Position numbers and translations under genes: made by a program | Notes under the pieces: model-generated | What the model was told of the DNA's origin: nothing | Database searches by the model: none | The model's input: only the letters and a program-made list of their open reading frames with translations | DNA from: Psychroflexus salis | GTDB lineage: Bacteria; Bacteroidota; Bacteroidia; Flavobacteriales; Flavobacteriaceae | DNA length: 64,000 bases | Direction: 5' to 3' | Assembly (NCBI RefSeq): GCF_014640175.1 | Contig: NZ_BMGL01000006.1 | Span: 62,001 to 126,000, forward strand | In this document: positions 52,357-62,288 of the stretch, piece after piece | Numbering within the stretch: position 1 is the stretch's first letter | Layout of the letters: the number at the start of each line of letters is the position of its first letter

Positions 52357-55300
52357 ATGAAAATTTTAGAAATTCGTTTTAAAAACATCAATTCGCTAAA
52401 AGGTGAACACCACATAAACTTTGAAGCAGAGCCGCTTCAATCGAACTCTTTATTTGCCATTACTGGACCAACAGGAAGCGGTAAAAGTACCTTGTTAGAT
52501 GTTATTTGTTTGGCATTATTCAATCAAATTCCACGAATGAATAAAGTTTCGAAATCTGAATTAGCCAAAACAAAAGCAGTCATCACTCGACACCAAAAAG
52601 AAGCTTTTGCTGAAGTAATTTATGAATCTGCAGCGGGAAAATTTCTATCGCATTGGGATATTCAATACAACCGAAACGACAATTTAAATGATTACGAAAT
52701 GCGAATTAAAGATTTGCATTCGAATGAAGAATTTGACTTAAAAAAGTCTGAAGTACCTGCTCAAAATGAAGCTTTAATCGGTTTAAGCTACAAACAATTT
52801 ATCAAGTCTATTTTGTTGGCCCAAGGCGAATTTGCCAAATTTTTACAAGCCAAAGACAGTGAGCGAAAAAAAATATTAGAACAAATTACCGGCACCGAAA
52901 TTTATCGAAAACTAGGTATGTTAGCATTTGAAAAAGCAAAGCACATACAAGATGCAATTAAAGAAAATAAACGCCGAATAGCGGACACCCAAGAAGAACT
53001 TTTAGGTAATAATGAAATTGATGAAAAAAAAGTAGCACATCAAAAATTAGAAGCTGAAAAAGAAAAACGAAGCAAAGAAAAAGAAGTTTTGTTACAGCAA
53101 CAAAACCTGTTAAACGAGAAAAACAGACTTGCAAAAGACCTAGTTTCAACTAAAGAAGAAAGCTTCAAATTTGAAAATGAATTAAAGGTTTTTCTAAACG
53201 TTAATGAAGTTAAAATTCAAAAACATAGTAAAACACAAGCTTTTGCAGAAGAACTACAGCAGTGGAAAAACAAAAAAACAGAACTAGAAAGATTATATAT
53301 TGAAACTGAACAGATTCAAAAAAACATATTACAACTTAAAAATGAAGAAGATAGCTTAATTAAAGCAATACAAAATATACTTCCGCATCAAATTGACTTA
53401 AAACAAGTAACTGCTCATTTGGAAGCTTTTCGAATAGAGGTAAATCGACTAACTCACCAACTAAATGATGTTAGGAAAGAATACAAATTACATTGGAATT
53501 CGTTAAAGAATGAACTACGAAAAGTGGATATCGAATTTAAAAATCAATCGCTTGAAGAAATTGAAATTGAATTAGACGAGAACTTGACTAGATGGAAAAA
53601 AGAAGAAAATAAGCTTCAATTACAAATTAAACAATTTGAAGCAAATTATGAGAAAATTGCTTCATCTGAAATTGCAGATTTATTAGAGAAAGCCATTGAA
53701 GCTAAACAACTTGAACCTGCCATATTCAAATTAAAAGCACAAACAGAAGAATACGAATTGCAAATTAAAAAATGCAATCAAGAATTAAAAGATTTGCCCA
53801 ATCGATTAGAAAGTAAAATTAATCTAATTGAAAAAGAGCAACTCAAATTAGATGTAATTCAAGAAAAAAAACAACACCAACTAACTATCGCTAATTTGGA
53901 TAAGTTACGCAGTTATTTACAAAATGGTGAAGCTTGTCCGTTGTGTGGGTCTGAAATGCATCCGTATGCGAAACATTTGCCAAAAATAGAAGATGATTTA
54001 GACCTTAAAATAAAGGAACAAAAACATAAGATTCAACAATTCGAAAAAGAGCGAAACACGCTCAATGAAGAACTAATAAGCTTACAAAACAAGCTCAAAA
54101 CCAATCGGCAACAATTCCGTAAAACCAGTGAAGATTTAGCTACTGAACAACAAAAATGGGAAACCCATTACGCAGATTTAAGCAAGCAAAAAGGAAAATT
54201 AAACTGGGAAGATTATGCACAGCAACTTAAAAAATACCAAAGCAATTTAGAGCAGATTAAAAAAAATAAAGAGAAAATTGAGCTATCTAGAAATGTTGCT
54301 GAAAAACTAAGTGAGTTACAAGAATTAACAAAACAAGGCACAGTTGCTAAAAATAAATTAAATTCAGTTTATGAAGGATCTGATATCGATCATGAAGTTG
54401 GAAAACTAAAGTCGAATTGGGATAAACTTTCTGAAAAAATTGAAGGTAAAAAAGAAACAAAACTTCGATTAAAAAACAAACACAAAGAATTAGCTAATGA
54501 GTTTGATGTTTTTTCAAAACAATTAGAGAAAAAAGTAATTAGAAAAGGTTTTAAAAGCATCGATGCCAGTTTAGCTGCTAGATTAAGCGAGCAAGAATTT
54601 CAAAATTTACAGCATCAGCAACAAAAGTTAGCACAACAAGTTTCTGATGCAAAAGCCAAAATACAGCATATAGAGAAAGAGTTGACCACTATTTCGCAAA
54701 AAATAAAAGCGACATCTATGGATGAACTTCAAGGAGATATAACTCGAATTACAGAAGAAATTCAAGAAATTGAAGAAAGCAGCAAAAGGTTATTTAGCGA
54801 ACTTGAGCGACAAAAAGAAAAACTTGAACGCATTTCAGCACTTCAAAAAGCAATTAAAAAAACACAAAAAGGAAACGAATACTGGCTGCTTATGGCCGAA
54901 TTAATCGGTGATGCTGAAGGCAAAAAATTTAATGATTTTGCACAGGATTTAAGTTTAGAGCATTTATTAAGCATGGCAAATGTTCAATTAAAAGAGCTAA
55001 ACGATCGCTACCAATTAGATCGCCCAAGCCCAGATGAAGGAAGCGATTTAGTAGTTATAGATTTCCATATGGGTAGCGAACGCCGTTCGGTGCGAACACT
55101 TTCTGGCGGAGAAACTTTTGTGGTCAGTTTAGCCTTGGCTTTAGCACTTTCCGATTTAGCTTCTAAAAATGTGCAAATCGATAGTTTGTTCATTGATGAA
55201 GGTTTTGGCACACTAGACCCAGAAACTTTAGATCAAACTTTGGACACCTTAGAACGCTTACAAGCCGAAAGCAATAAAACCATCGGCATAATTAGCCACG

Positions 55301-55383
55301 TTGAAGCTTTAAAAGAACGCATCCAAACCCAGATTAAATTAAGCAAAAACGGCCAAGGCTATTCTAGTTTAGAAGTGATTTAG
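52357..55383 (+). CDS. sbcC: Exonuclease SbcCD, ATPase subunit SbcC
   Basis: The 1008-residue Rad50/SMC-like ATPase has a Walker A head GPTGSGKSTLLDVI at about 40, long coiled coils (about 190-880), and a zinc hook CPLC (Cys527, Cys530) at the centre. The C-terminal head has RTLSGGETFVVSLALALALS (ABC signature) and LFIDEGFGTLDPETLD (Walker B). The hook and both heads are intact, so the SbcCD complex should be active. Confidence 0.95.
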   Translation: MKILEIRFKNINSLKGEHHINFEAEPLQSNSLFAITGPTGSGKSTLLDVICLALFNQIPRMNKVSKSELAKTKAVITRHQKEAFAEVIYESAAGKFLSHWDIQYNRNDNLNDYEMRIKDLHSNEEFDLKKSEVPAQNEALIGLSYKQFIKSILLAQGEFAKFLQAKDSERKKILEQITGTEIYRKLGMLAFEKAKHIQDAIKENKRRIADTQEELLGNNEIDEKKVAHQKLEAEKEKRSKEKEVLLQQQNLLNEKNRLAKDLVSTKEESFKFENELKVFLNVNEVKIQKHSKTQAFAEELQQWKNKKTELERLYIETEQIQKNILQLKNEEDSLIKAIQNILPHQIDLKQVTAHLEAFRIEVNRLTHQLNDVRKEYKLHWNSLKNELRKVDIEFKNQSLEEIEIELDENLTRWKKEENKLQLQIKQFEANYEKIASSEIADLLEKAIEAKQLEPAIFKLKAQTEEYELQIKKCNQELKDLPNRLESKINLIEKEQLKLDVIQEKKQHQLTIANLDKLRSYLQNGEACPLCGSEMHPYAKHLPKIEDDLDLKIKEQKHKIQQFEKERNTLNEELISLQNKLKTNRQQFRKTSEDLATEQQKWETHYADLSKQKGKLNWEDYAQQLKKYQSNLEQIKKNKEKIELSRNVAEKLSELQELTKQGTVAKNKLNSVYEGSDIDHEVGKLKSNWDKLSEKIEGKKETKLRLKNKHKELANEFDVFSKQLEKKVIRKGFKSIDASLAARLSEQEFQNLQHQQQKLAQQVSDAKAKIQHIEKELTTISQKIKATSMDELQGDITRITEEIQEIEESSKRLFSELERQKEKLERISALQKAIKKTQKGNEYWLLMAELIGDAEGKKFNDFAQDLSLEHLLSMANVQLKELNDRYQLDRPSPDEGSDLVVIDFHMGSERRSVRTLSGGETFVVSLALALALSDLASKNVQIDSLFIDEGFGTLDPETLDQTLDTLERLQAESNKTIGIISHVEALKERIQTQIKLSKNGQGYSSLEVI

Positions 55384-55497
55384 GGATTGCTGATTGTTGA
55401 TTGCAGATTGATGATTGGGGATTGGTAAATTCAAATCGGAAATCGGAAATCCCAAATCCTAAAGTCATAAGTTGTATTTTTACAGAAATTTTTCAGC
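55384..55497. repeat. Low-complexity GATTG/AATCC repeats
   Basis: Repeated GATTG and TGATT units (55386-55425) are followed by repeated AAATCGG/AAATCCC units (55434-55460). The two halves can pair in part. They may mark a transcription end after sbcC. Confidence 0.5.
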
Positions 55498-56268
55498 TTG
55501 AAGCGAATCTTCAAATTTATTCTGAACATCGTTCCCAGACCTTTTTTAATTAGGTTAAGTTACTGGATTCGTCCATTTTTAATTCTGTATTACAAGGGAA
55601 ACAAATACCAAGATCCAATTGACGACAAAAAATTTAGAAGTTTTTTACCTTACGGTTATGAAAATCAAAGAGAAAATGTGCTTTCACCATCTACACTTTC
55701 ATTAGAGCGACATCGTTTGCTATGGTTATGGTTAAAAAATGAAACTGATTTTTTTAAAAAAACACAAAAAATATTGCATTTTGCTCCAGAACAAGCATTT
55801 TACAAGCGTTTTAAAAAGATGAACCACCTAGATTATGTAACTACTGATTTGAACTCACCTTTAGCCGATGTAAAAGCAGATATTTGCGATTTACCTTTTG
55901 AAGAAAATAGCTTTGATTGCATTTTATGCAATCATGTTTTAGAACACATTCCAGATGATGAAAAAGCGATGAAAGAATTGTATCGCATTTTAAAACCTAA
56001 AGGAATGGCGATTTTACAAATTCCTCAGGATTTAAACAGAGCTTCAACTTTTGAAGATGACAGCATTATCGACCCAAAAGAAAGAGCACGAATTTTTGGG
56101 CAATACGATCACGTTCGGATTTATGGTCGAGATTATTTTGAGAAATTAAGAAAAATAGGCTTTATAGTTGAAGAAGTCGATTACACCGATCAACTTTCTG
56201 AACAGGAAATTGAAAAGTACAGACTTCCCAAAGGTGAACTAATTCCGGTTTGCTTTAAACCTATTTGA
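55498..56268 (+). CDS. SAM-dependent methyltransferase
   Basis: The 256-residue class I methyltransferase has LHFAPEQAFYKRFKKM, TTDLNSPLADVKADICDLPF, FDCILCNHVLEHIPDDEKAM and LYRILKPKGMAILQIPQDL. The N-terminal 30 residues are hydrophobic and may bind the membrane. The start is TTG at 55498. Its end overlaps the convergent apbE by 8 bases. Substrate unknown. Confidence 0.8.
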   Translation: MKRIFKFILNIVPRPFLIRLSYWIRPFLILYYKGNKYQDPIDDKKFRSFLPYGYENQRENVLSPSTLSLERHRLLWLWLKNETDFFKKTQKILHFAPEQAFYKRFKKMNHLDYVTTDLNSPLADVKADICDLPFEENSFDCILCNHVLEHIPDDEKAMKELYRILKPKGMAILQIPQDLNRASTFEDDSIIDPKERARIFGQYDHVRIYGRDYFEKLRKIGFIVEEVDYTDQLSEQEIEKYRLPKGELIPVCFKPI

Positions 56269-57271
56269 TAACATATTTATTTAAGCCTTCGGAAATATAG
56301 GTTTTCACTTCTTCTCCTTTTGAATAAATAAGTATTACTTCTATGTTTTCTAAATCGGGTAACAGCATCATGGTTTTTTCAAAACCCATCGCCATAAAAG
56401 CAGTTGCGTAAGCATCAGCCGTCATACAATCTTCAGCAAAAACACTTGCACTTAGCACATCAGAAGCTTCACTCCTACCTGTTTTTGGATTAATCGTATG
56501 CACAAATTTATTGCCATCGGCATCTGTTTTAAATTTACGGTAATTACCAGAAGTTGCCATGGCTCGGTTTTCTAATTTAACTATGTATTGAAGCAGTTCA
56601 CGGTCTGATACAGAAGTTGCTTCAGGGTTATCAATACCGATTTTCCATACTTCTTGGTTTTCAATTTGTTTGCCTTTAGCTACCAGCTCTCCTCCAACTT
56701 CAACTAAATAATGTTGCACACCAAACTGGTTTAATAAAACAGCTAATCGGTCTACCGCATATCCTTTGGCAATAGAATTAAAATCGAGATAGGTTTCTAA
56801 GTGTGCTTTTTTTAATTTATTTTCAGCAGTAAGAAAAACTTTATCAAAACCTACATAAGTCATAAGGGAATCTATAGTTCTCGAATTCATTTGTAGATTG
56901 TAAGTTTCTGGACCAAAACCATAGGCATTTACCATAAGACCAACCGTTGGATCGAAGAAGCCTTGTGTAGCTTTATAAATTTGTTTTGAAGCCATAAAAT
57001 TATCAACTAACTGTTGGTCTACTGTTACAGTTGTATCACCCGAATTAATTTTTGAAATATCAGAATTTGAAATGTAAGTGCTTAAAGATTGATTAAGTAC
57101 AGAAAAAGTAGAGTCGATTGCTGAACTTAATTCCAATTCATTTGGATGAAAAAATTGAAGTTGAAATGTAGTTCCCAAGGCTTGTCCTGAATAAACTTGT
57201 AGGGAAGATTTTTTTTCTGTTGAGCAAGACAGAAGAACTAATGAAGTAATGAGTAAATAAAAAGTTTTCAT
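56261..57271 (-). CDS. apbE: FAD:protein FMN transferase
   Basis: ApbE attaches FMN covalently to threonine in NqrB and NqrC. The 336-residue protein has a lipoprotein signal (lipobox LLSC), then SGQALGTTFQLQFF, FDPTVGLMVNAYGFGPE, YLDFNSIAKGYAVDRLAVLL, YLVEVGGELVAKG and the metal/FAD region TVNPKTG-like HTINPKTGRSEAS. It acts outside the inner membrane. Its place as last gene after nqrABCDEF fits its role exactly. Confidence 0.93.
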   Translation of the reverse strand: MKTFYLLITSLVLLSCSTEKKSSLQVYSGQALGTTFQLQFFHPNELELSSAIDSTFSVLNQSLSTYISNSDISKINSGDTTVTVDQQLVDNFMASKQIYKATQGFFDPTVGLMVNAYGFGPETYNLQMNSRTIDSLMTYVGFDKVFLTAENKLKKAHLETYLDFNSIAKGYAVDRLAVLLNQFGVQHYLVEVGGELVAKGKQIENQEVWKIGIDNPEATSVSDRELLQYIVKLENRAMATSGNYRKFKTDADGNKFVHTINPKTGRSEASDVLSASVFAEDCMTADAYATAFMAMGFEKTMMLLPDLENIEVILIYSKGEEVKTYISEGLNKYVIK

Positions 57272-57630
57272 TAAGATATAGGTTTTAATCCAGGATATTG
57301 CACAACATAATCTTCGTCTGAATTAACTGGTAAATCATAATTAGATTGATTGGCTAAGCCAACGCCAGCATAGAATGTTTTAGCGTTAAATTTATCTGCA
57401 TGGTTTTTCATCTTTGTTAATAATTCTTCATTATACAAATTTGGGTCGTTAGGATAACGTACTGCTCTTACAATTACAAAGTGAAGCTTTTTATCTTTTA
57501 AAGCCACAAACTGTGGATTTTTCTTCAATTTAGAGTTTACTCCTAAGAACTCGTAGCCTTGTTTTTCTAAATCTTTACCCACAATGTTCATTGCAAGGTT
57601 ATGTAATTGTTGTTCATCTAATATAGCCAT
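57271..57630 (-). CDS. Small conserved protein between nqrF and apbE
   Basis: The 119-residue soluble protein (LHNLAMNIVGKDLEKQGYEF, FVIVRAVRYPNDPNLYNEEL) is not an Nqr subunit, although relatives are sometimes labelled NqrF because of position. It overlaps apbE by 1 base and follows the nqr operon after a terminator. It may take part in maturation of NQR; no motif tells how. Confidence 0.7.
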   Translation of the reverse strand: MAILDEQQLHNLAMNIVGKDLEKQGYEFLGVNSKLKKNPQFVALKDKKLHFVIVRAVRYPNDPNLYNEELLTKMKNHADKFNAKTFYAGVGLANQSNYDLPVNSDEDYVVQYPGLKPIS

Positions 57631-57649
57631 ATTACAAAATAAAATAAAA

Positions 57650-57676
57650 AACCCAAGCTAATAAAAAGCTTGGGTT
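57650..57676 (-). terminator. Terminator at the end of nqrABCDEF
   Basis: AGCTTGGGTT (57676-57667) and AACCCAAGCT (57659-57650) form a perfect 10-bp stem on the minus strand, followed by TTTTATTTTATTTTG. It separates nqrF from the small gene and apbE, though readthrough is likely needed or a second promoter exists. Confidence 0.88.
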
Positions 57677-57698
57677 GATTTTATAAATGATTTTACTT

Positions 57699-58994
57699 TT
57701 ATCCACCAAAATCGTCGAAACGAATATTTTCGTCTGGGATTCCAAAATCTTCTCCCATTTTTTGAACAGCTTGATTCATTAAAGGTGGGCCACAGAAATA
57801 CAATTCGATTTCTTCGGGTTCTTCATGATGGTTTAGGTAATTATCGATTACACATTGGTGAATAAAACCAACAAATCCATCACCTTCATCGTCAATACTT
57901 TTTTTCTCTTTCCAATTGTCTTCTTCTAAAGGCTCAGATAATGCCATGTAAAATTTGAAATTAGGAAAGTCTCTTTCTAAAGCTTTAAAGTGGTCTATAT
58001 AAAATAATTCCCTTTTAGAACGACCACCATACCAATACGTAACTTTTCTACCTGTTTTCAGTGTTCTGAACAAATGGTATAAATGCGAACGCATAGGCGC
58101 CATTCCTGCTCCACCACCAACATACAACATTTCAGATTCAGATTCATTGATGAAGAATTCGCCATAAGGCCCCGAAATCACACATTTATCACCTTCTTTC
58201 AAATTGAAAATATAAGAAGATGCAACACCAGGGTTAACATCCATCCACGCATTTTTTTCACGATCCCAAGGTGGTGTGGCAATACGAACATTTAGCATAA
58301 TTCTTCTTCCTTCTGCAGGGTAAGAAGCCATAGAATAAGCGCGTTCTACCACTTCATCATTCTTCATGGTTAAAGGCCAAAGACCAAAGTTATCCCATTC
58401 TTTCTGGAATTTATCTTTTTGGTCTGGGTGCTCTTCAGGATGAGCAGTGATGTCCATATCCTTGAAATTTACCGTACACTTAGGAACTTCAATTTGAATA
58501 TATCCACCAGCTTTATAATCCATATCTTCTGGAATTTCAACAACAAATTCCTTAATAAAAGAAGCAACATTATAGTTTGAAACTACGGTAGCATCCCACT
58601 TTTTAATTCCAAAAATCTCTTCTGGAATTTCAATTTTCATATCTTGCTTTACTTTCACTTGGCAGCCTAAACGCCAACCTTCAGCAATTTCTTTTCTAGT
58701 AAAGTGTGGTTTTTCGGTGGGCAAAATTGCACCACCACCATCTTTAACGATGCACTTACATTGAACGCAAGTACCTCCACCACCACAAGCTGATGGTAAA
58801 AACAACTTATTATCGCCTAAGGTAGATAACAGAGTTGAGCCTGAGCCAACTTCCATGTCTTTTTCACCATTTACATTGATTGTAACTGGTCCTGAAGGTG
58901 ATAATTTAGATTTTGCTGTTAGTAGTATAACCACTAATAATAAAACTAGGGTTAAGAAAACAACAATACTAGATAATATAACTGTATAATCCAT
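57699..58994 (-). CDS. nqrF: Na+-translocating NADH:quinone reductase subunit F
   Basis: NqrF is the electron entry subunit that oxidises NADH. The 431-residue protein has an N-terminal membrane helix (5-27), a 2Fe-2S ferredoxin domain ([14 protein letters not shown] and [10 protein letters not shown] give four Cys), an FAD domain ([14 protein letters not shown]) and an NADH domain ([34 protein letters not shown]). All cofactors are accounted for. It is last in the nqrABCDEF order. Confidence 0.96.
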   Translation of the reverse strand: MDYTVILSSIVVFLTLVLLLVVILLTAKSKLSPSGPVTINVNGEKDMEVGSGSTLLSTLGDNKLFLPSACGGGGTCVQCKCIVKDGGGAILPTEKPHFTRKEIAEGWRLGCQVKVKQDMKIEIPEEIFGIKKWDATVVSNYNVASFIKEFVVEIPEDMDYKAGGYIQIEVPKCTVNFKDMDITAHPEEHPDQKDKFQKEWDNFGLWPLTMKNDEVVERAYSMASYPAEGRRIMLNVRIATPPWDREKNAWMDVNPGVASSYIFNLKEGDKCVISGPYGEFFINESESEMLYVGGGAGMAPMRSHLYHLFRTLKTGRKVTYWYGGRSKRELFYIDHFKALERDFPNFKFYMALSEPLEEDNWKEKKSIDDEGDGFVGFIHQCVIDNYLNHHEEPEEIELYFCGPPLMNQAVQKMGEDFGIPDENIRFDDFGG

Positions 58995-59005
58995 ATTTTT
59001 TATTT

Positions 59006-59620
59006 TTATAAATCAATTCCCATAAAACTCATAAATCCAATCGCCATCAATCCGGTAATTATAAATGTAATACCTAAACCTTTAAGGGGTGCAGGCACAT
59101 TTGAATAAGCAATTTTTTCGCGTATAGCAGATATAGCCAAAATAGCCAAGAAAAATCCAATACCACTACCTAAGCCATAGACAGCAGCTTCATGAATACC
59201 TATAAAATCTTTTTGTTGCATAAATAACGACCCACCTAAAATAGCACAGTTTACTGCAATAAGGGGTAAAAATATACCCAAAGAACTATATAAAGCAGGT
59301 GCAAATTTTTCAACTGTCATTTCTACTAATTGTACCATCGATGCGATTACTGCAATAAACATGATAAAAGATAAAAAGCTTAAATCAACCGTAGCAAATT
59401 CGCTACCTAACCAAGTAAGTGCACCCGGCTGAAGCAAATAATTATCGATTAAATAGTTTACGGGTACGGTAATAAATAGTACGAAAATTACAGCAGCACC
59501 AAGTCCAACTGCAGTTTTAACTGTTTTGGAAACCGCCAAATAAGAACACATGCCCAAAAAGTAAGCAAATACCATGTTCTCGATGAAAATACTTTTTGTA
59601 AATAAATTAATTAAATCCAT
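59006..59620 (-). CDS. nqrE: NQR subunit E
   Basis: The 204-residue membrane protein has six helices. [12 protein letters not shown] and [13 protein letters not shown] contain the conserved cysteines that, with those of NqrD, bind an iron cluster in the membrane. Length and sequence ([15 protein letters not shown] at the N-terminus) fit NqrE. Confidence 0.95.
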   Translation of the reverse strand: MDLINLFTKSIFIENMVFAYFLGMCSYLAVSKTVKTAVGLGAAVIFVLFITVPVNYLIDNYLLQPGALTWLGSEFATVDLSFLSFIMFIAVIASMVQLVEMTVEKFAPALYSSLGIFLPLIAVNCAILGGSLFMQQKDFIGIHEAAVYGLGSGIGFFLAILAISAIREKIAYSNVPAPLKGLGITFIITGLMAIGFMSFMGIDL

Positions 59621-59640
59621 ATAATAAACATTTTGACGAT

Positions 59641-60369
59641 TTAGTTTTCTTCGATTAATTGTCTGTTTCTACTTCTTTGGATCCAAATTACGATTCCAAC
59701 CACAATAAGTGCCATAGGAGAAAGCAAGAAGAATCCATTATCAACGTATCCTGCTTCATAAAATGCTTCAGGAATTACAGGTATTCCGAATAATTTTCCA
59801 GAGCCAAATAATTCTCTAAAGAAGGCTACAATAATTAGAATTAGACCGTAACCAGCTGCATTTCCAATTCCATCTAAAAAGGATTTATAAACACCGTTAC
59901 CCAAAGCAAAAGCTTCTAAACGACCCATAATAATACAATTGGTAATAATCAATCCTATAAATATAGAAAGTTGTTTACTTACATCGTAAGCATAAGCTTT
60001 CAGAATTTGGTCAACTAAAATTACCATTGCAGCTACAACTACTAATTGAACAATAATTCTAATTCTGCTCGGTATAGAGTTTCTTAAAATAGAAATAATT
60101 ACATTACTTAACGCCATTACAAACATTACTGCAAGTGACATTACAATAGCAGGTTTTAATTGCACGGTAATTGCTAATGCAGAACAAATACCTAATACTT
60201 GTACTGTAATAGGATTGTTATCATTCAAAGGATCGGATAGTAATTTTCTATTCGCTTTTGAAAGAAAGCCTTCTTTCTCTTCTGAACTAGAAAGGAATAA
60301 AATCAATTCTTTCTTTTTCTCTTCTTCTGAGTATTTTTTCTCAGTGTTCTTACTGTTTGCTTCTTTCAT
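59641..60369 (-). CDS. nqrD: NQR subunit D with charged N-terminal extension
   Basis: The 242-residue protein has six helices and the conserved cysteines in [14 protein letters not shown] and [16 protein letters not shown]. Usual NqrD is about 210 residues and begins near [18 protein letters not shown]. Here about 35 extra residues, rich in Glu, Lys and Ser ([15 protein letters not shown]), precede it in the same frame. An internal start is possible, but no ATG lies between. Confidence 0.93.
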   Translation of the reverse strand: MKEANSKNTEKKYSEEEKKKELILFLSSSEEKEGFLSKANRKLLSDPLNDNNPITVQVLGICSALAITVQLKPAIVMSLAVMFVMALSNVIISILRNSIPSRIRIIVQLVVVAAMVILVDQILKAYAYDVSKQLSIFIGLIITNCIIMGRLEAFALGNGVYKSFLDGIGNAAGYGLILIIVAFFRELFGSGKLFGIPVIPEAFYEAGYVDNGFFLLSPMALIVVGIVIWIQRSRNRQLIEEN

Positions 60370-60371
60370 AA

Positions 60372-61094
60372 TTATCGAGTTGCAAGTTTAGATTTCTTTT
60401 TTGTTTCAAAATAAGGCAAGTATCTTTTCAAACGTTCCTGCATCATATCAGTAACGCCATCTCCAGTAATAGTAGCTCCAGAAATAGAACTCACTTTATT
60501 ATCACCTTTAACATTATCAGAGTAACCTTTTTCTACAATAACCCCAACTAGTTCTCCTTGATCATTAAATACTTCTTCGTTTTCAAATCTTTCCTTAAAC
60601 CAATCGGTAGTGATTTCAGCTCCTAACCCAGCAGTTTCTCCTTTGTGATCAAAAACTACCCCTTTAATGGTATTTACATCTTCTTTTAGGGCAACATAAC
60701 CCCAAATAGCATCCCAGAGTCCTTTACCACGTAGTGGAACTATATAATATTTTTCATTTTCGTAGTCTGCAACATACAATGGGTAGGCTTGCTCTTCAAC
60801 TGGTTTTTTTAACTCTCTGGCTAAATTTACCGTAAATGCATCAACATCTTGCATTTGTTCACCTTGGTGGTTTAATGTAAGTTGTTCTGTAATGTATTTA
60901 TTGTAAAGTTCTTCTGCTGCATCTCGCTCAACATTAATTCCAATAGTGGAAAGAATATTTTGCATTTTTTCTTTTCGAACATTTTCAGCTTGCATAGGCT
61001 GTAAAGATGTAGCTGCAAAACTTAATGCAGCCGCAACAACAATAACCATCGCTATTGCGAAGAAAAATGTATATTTATTACTGTTCTTATCCAT
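60372..61094 (-). CDS. nqrC: NQR subunit C
   Basis: The 240-residue protein has one membrane helix (about 8-30) and a periplasmic domain. The FMN attachment threonine is in VSSISGATITGDGV, which matches the ApbE target motif. GLWDAIWGYVAL and DHKGETAGLGAEI are typical. FMN would be attached by the ApbE encoded downstream. Confidence 0.95.
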   Translation of the reverse strand: MDKNSNKYTFFFAIAMVIVVAAALSFAATSLQPMQAENVRKEKMQNILSTIGINVERDAAEELYNKYITEQLTLNHQGEQMQDVDAFTVNLARELKKPVEEQAYPLYVADYENEKYYIVPLRGKGLWDAIWGYVALKEDVNTIKGVVFDHKGETAGLGAEITTDWFKERFENEEVFNDQGELVGVIVEKGYSDNVKGDNKVSSISGATITGDGVTDMMQERLKRYLPYFETKKKSKLATR

Positions 61095-61097
61095 ATT

Positions 61098-62270
61098 TTA
61101 GGCTGTTTTTACCGTTTGCGTTTGCATTCGTTTTTTTCTTCTTTTTACATTGGCTTCAACCACATAATGATCGATAGTTGGAGCAAATACATTCATTAAA
61201 AGTATGGAAAGCATGATACCTTCTGGATATGCTGGATTAAGTGTGCGTATTAAAATCGCTGTTAATCCTATTAAAATTCCATAAATCCATTTTCCTTTCA
61301 TGGTTTGCGCTGCACTTACTGGATCAGTTGCCATAAAAACAACACCAAAAGCAAAGCCACCTACAATTAAATGATTATACCATGCGAAATTAGTTAAAGC
61401 GTTGCCTTCAACACCCATAGATGGTAAGGCATTTAACAATAACCCCATGGCAGCCGCTCCTACAAAACCACCAACAATAATTCTCCAATCTGCTACTTTG
61501 GTAAGTACAATCAATAAGGCTCCCGCTAAAATGCATAAAGTTGAAGTTTCCGATATAGATCCTGGAATCATGCCAGTAAACATCGAAGCACTTTCGTACA
61601 TCACTTCTTTTCCTGCTGCTAGCGTACCTAAGATAGTTTCACCCGAAACACCATCAACGTTTGCAGCTTCTGAAACCCAGACTTCGTTACCAGACATATA
61701 TGTTGGATATGCAAAGAATGCGAATGCTCTTGCGGTTAAAGCAGGATTTAAAATATTCATCCCTGTTCCACCAAAAGCTTCTTTACCAATAAGTACTGCG
61801 AAAATAACCGATAAGGCTACCATCCATAAAGGAATATCTACTGGCATAATCATCGGAATTAATAATCCCGTTACCAAATAACCTTCATTTACTTCGTGAC
61901 CACGCATAATGGCAAAGGCAAATTCAAGCGCTAAACCTACACCATAAGAAACCACAATCATCGGTACAATTTTCCAAGCACCATGAATAAAAGCATCCAT
62001 AAAGCCAAATTCTTCACCTGTTTGTGAATAATATTGATAACCTGTATTCCACATTCCAAAAATAAGTGCAGGAACTAAAGCCAAAACAACTGTAATCATT
62101 GTTCTTTTTAAATCTACCGCATCACGTATATGCGCTCCCTTTTTGGTAGTATGATTAGGTACAAATAAAAATGTATCTAGAGCATTTACAGCTGGAGCAA
62201 ATTTTTCAAATTTATTACCTGGCTGAAAAGGTTCTTTAATTTCATCAAGTCTTTTTCTAATCCAATTCAT
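61098..62270 (-). CDS. nqrB: NQR subunit B
   Basis: The 390-residue subunit has about ten membrane helices. Sodium-pump residues lie in family segments such as TGLLIPMIMPVDIPLW and IGKEAFGGTGMNILNPALTA. The second FMN-threonine motif reads NVDGVSGETILGTLA, with Glu where Ala is usual. The remaining parts (SISETSTLCILAGA, FVGAAAMGLLL, MATDPVSAAQTMKG) fit NqrB. Confidence 0.95.
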   Translation of the reverse strand: MNWIRKRLDEIKEPFQPGNKFEKFAPAVNALDTFLFVPNHTTKKGAHIRDAVDLKRTMITVVLALVPALIFGMWNTGYQYYSQTGEEFGFMDAFIHGAWKIVPMIVVSYGVGLALEFAFAIMRGHEVNEGYLVTGLLIPMIMPVDIPLWMVALSVIFAVLIGKEAFGGTGMNILNPALTARAFAFFAYPTYMSGNEVWVSEAANVDGVSGETILGTLAAGKEVMYESASMFTGMIPGSISETSTLCILAGALLIVLTKVADWRIIVGGFVGAAAMGLLLNALPSMGVEGNALTNFAWYNHLIVGGFAFGVVFMATDPVSAAQTMKGKWIYGILIGLTAILIRTLNPAYPEGIMLSILLMNVFAPTIDHYVVEANVKRRKKRMQTQTVKTA

Positions 62271-62288
62271 AGTCTTTCTTTTCTTTTT

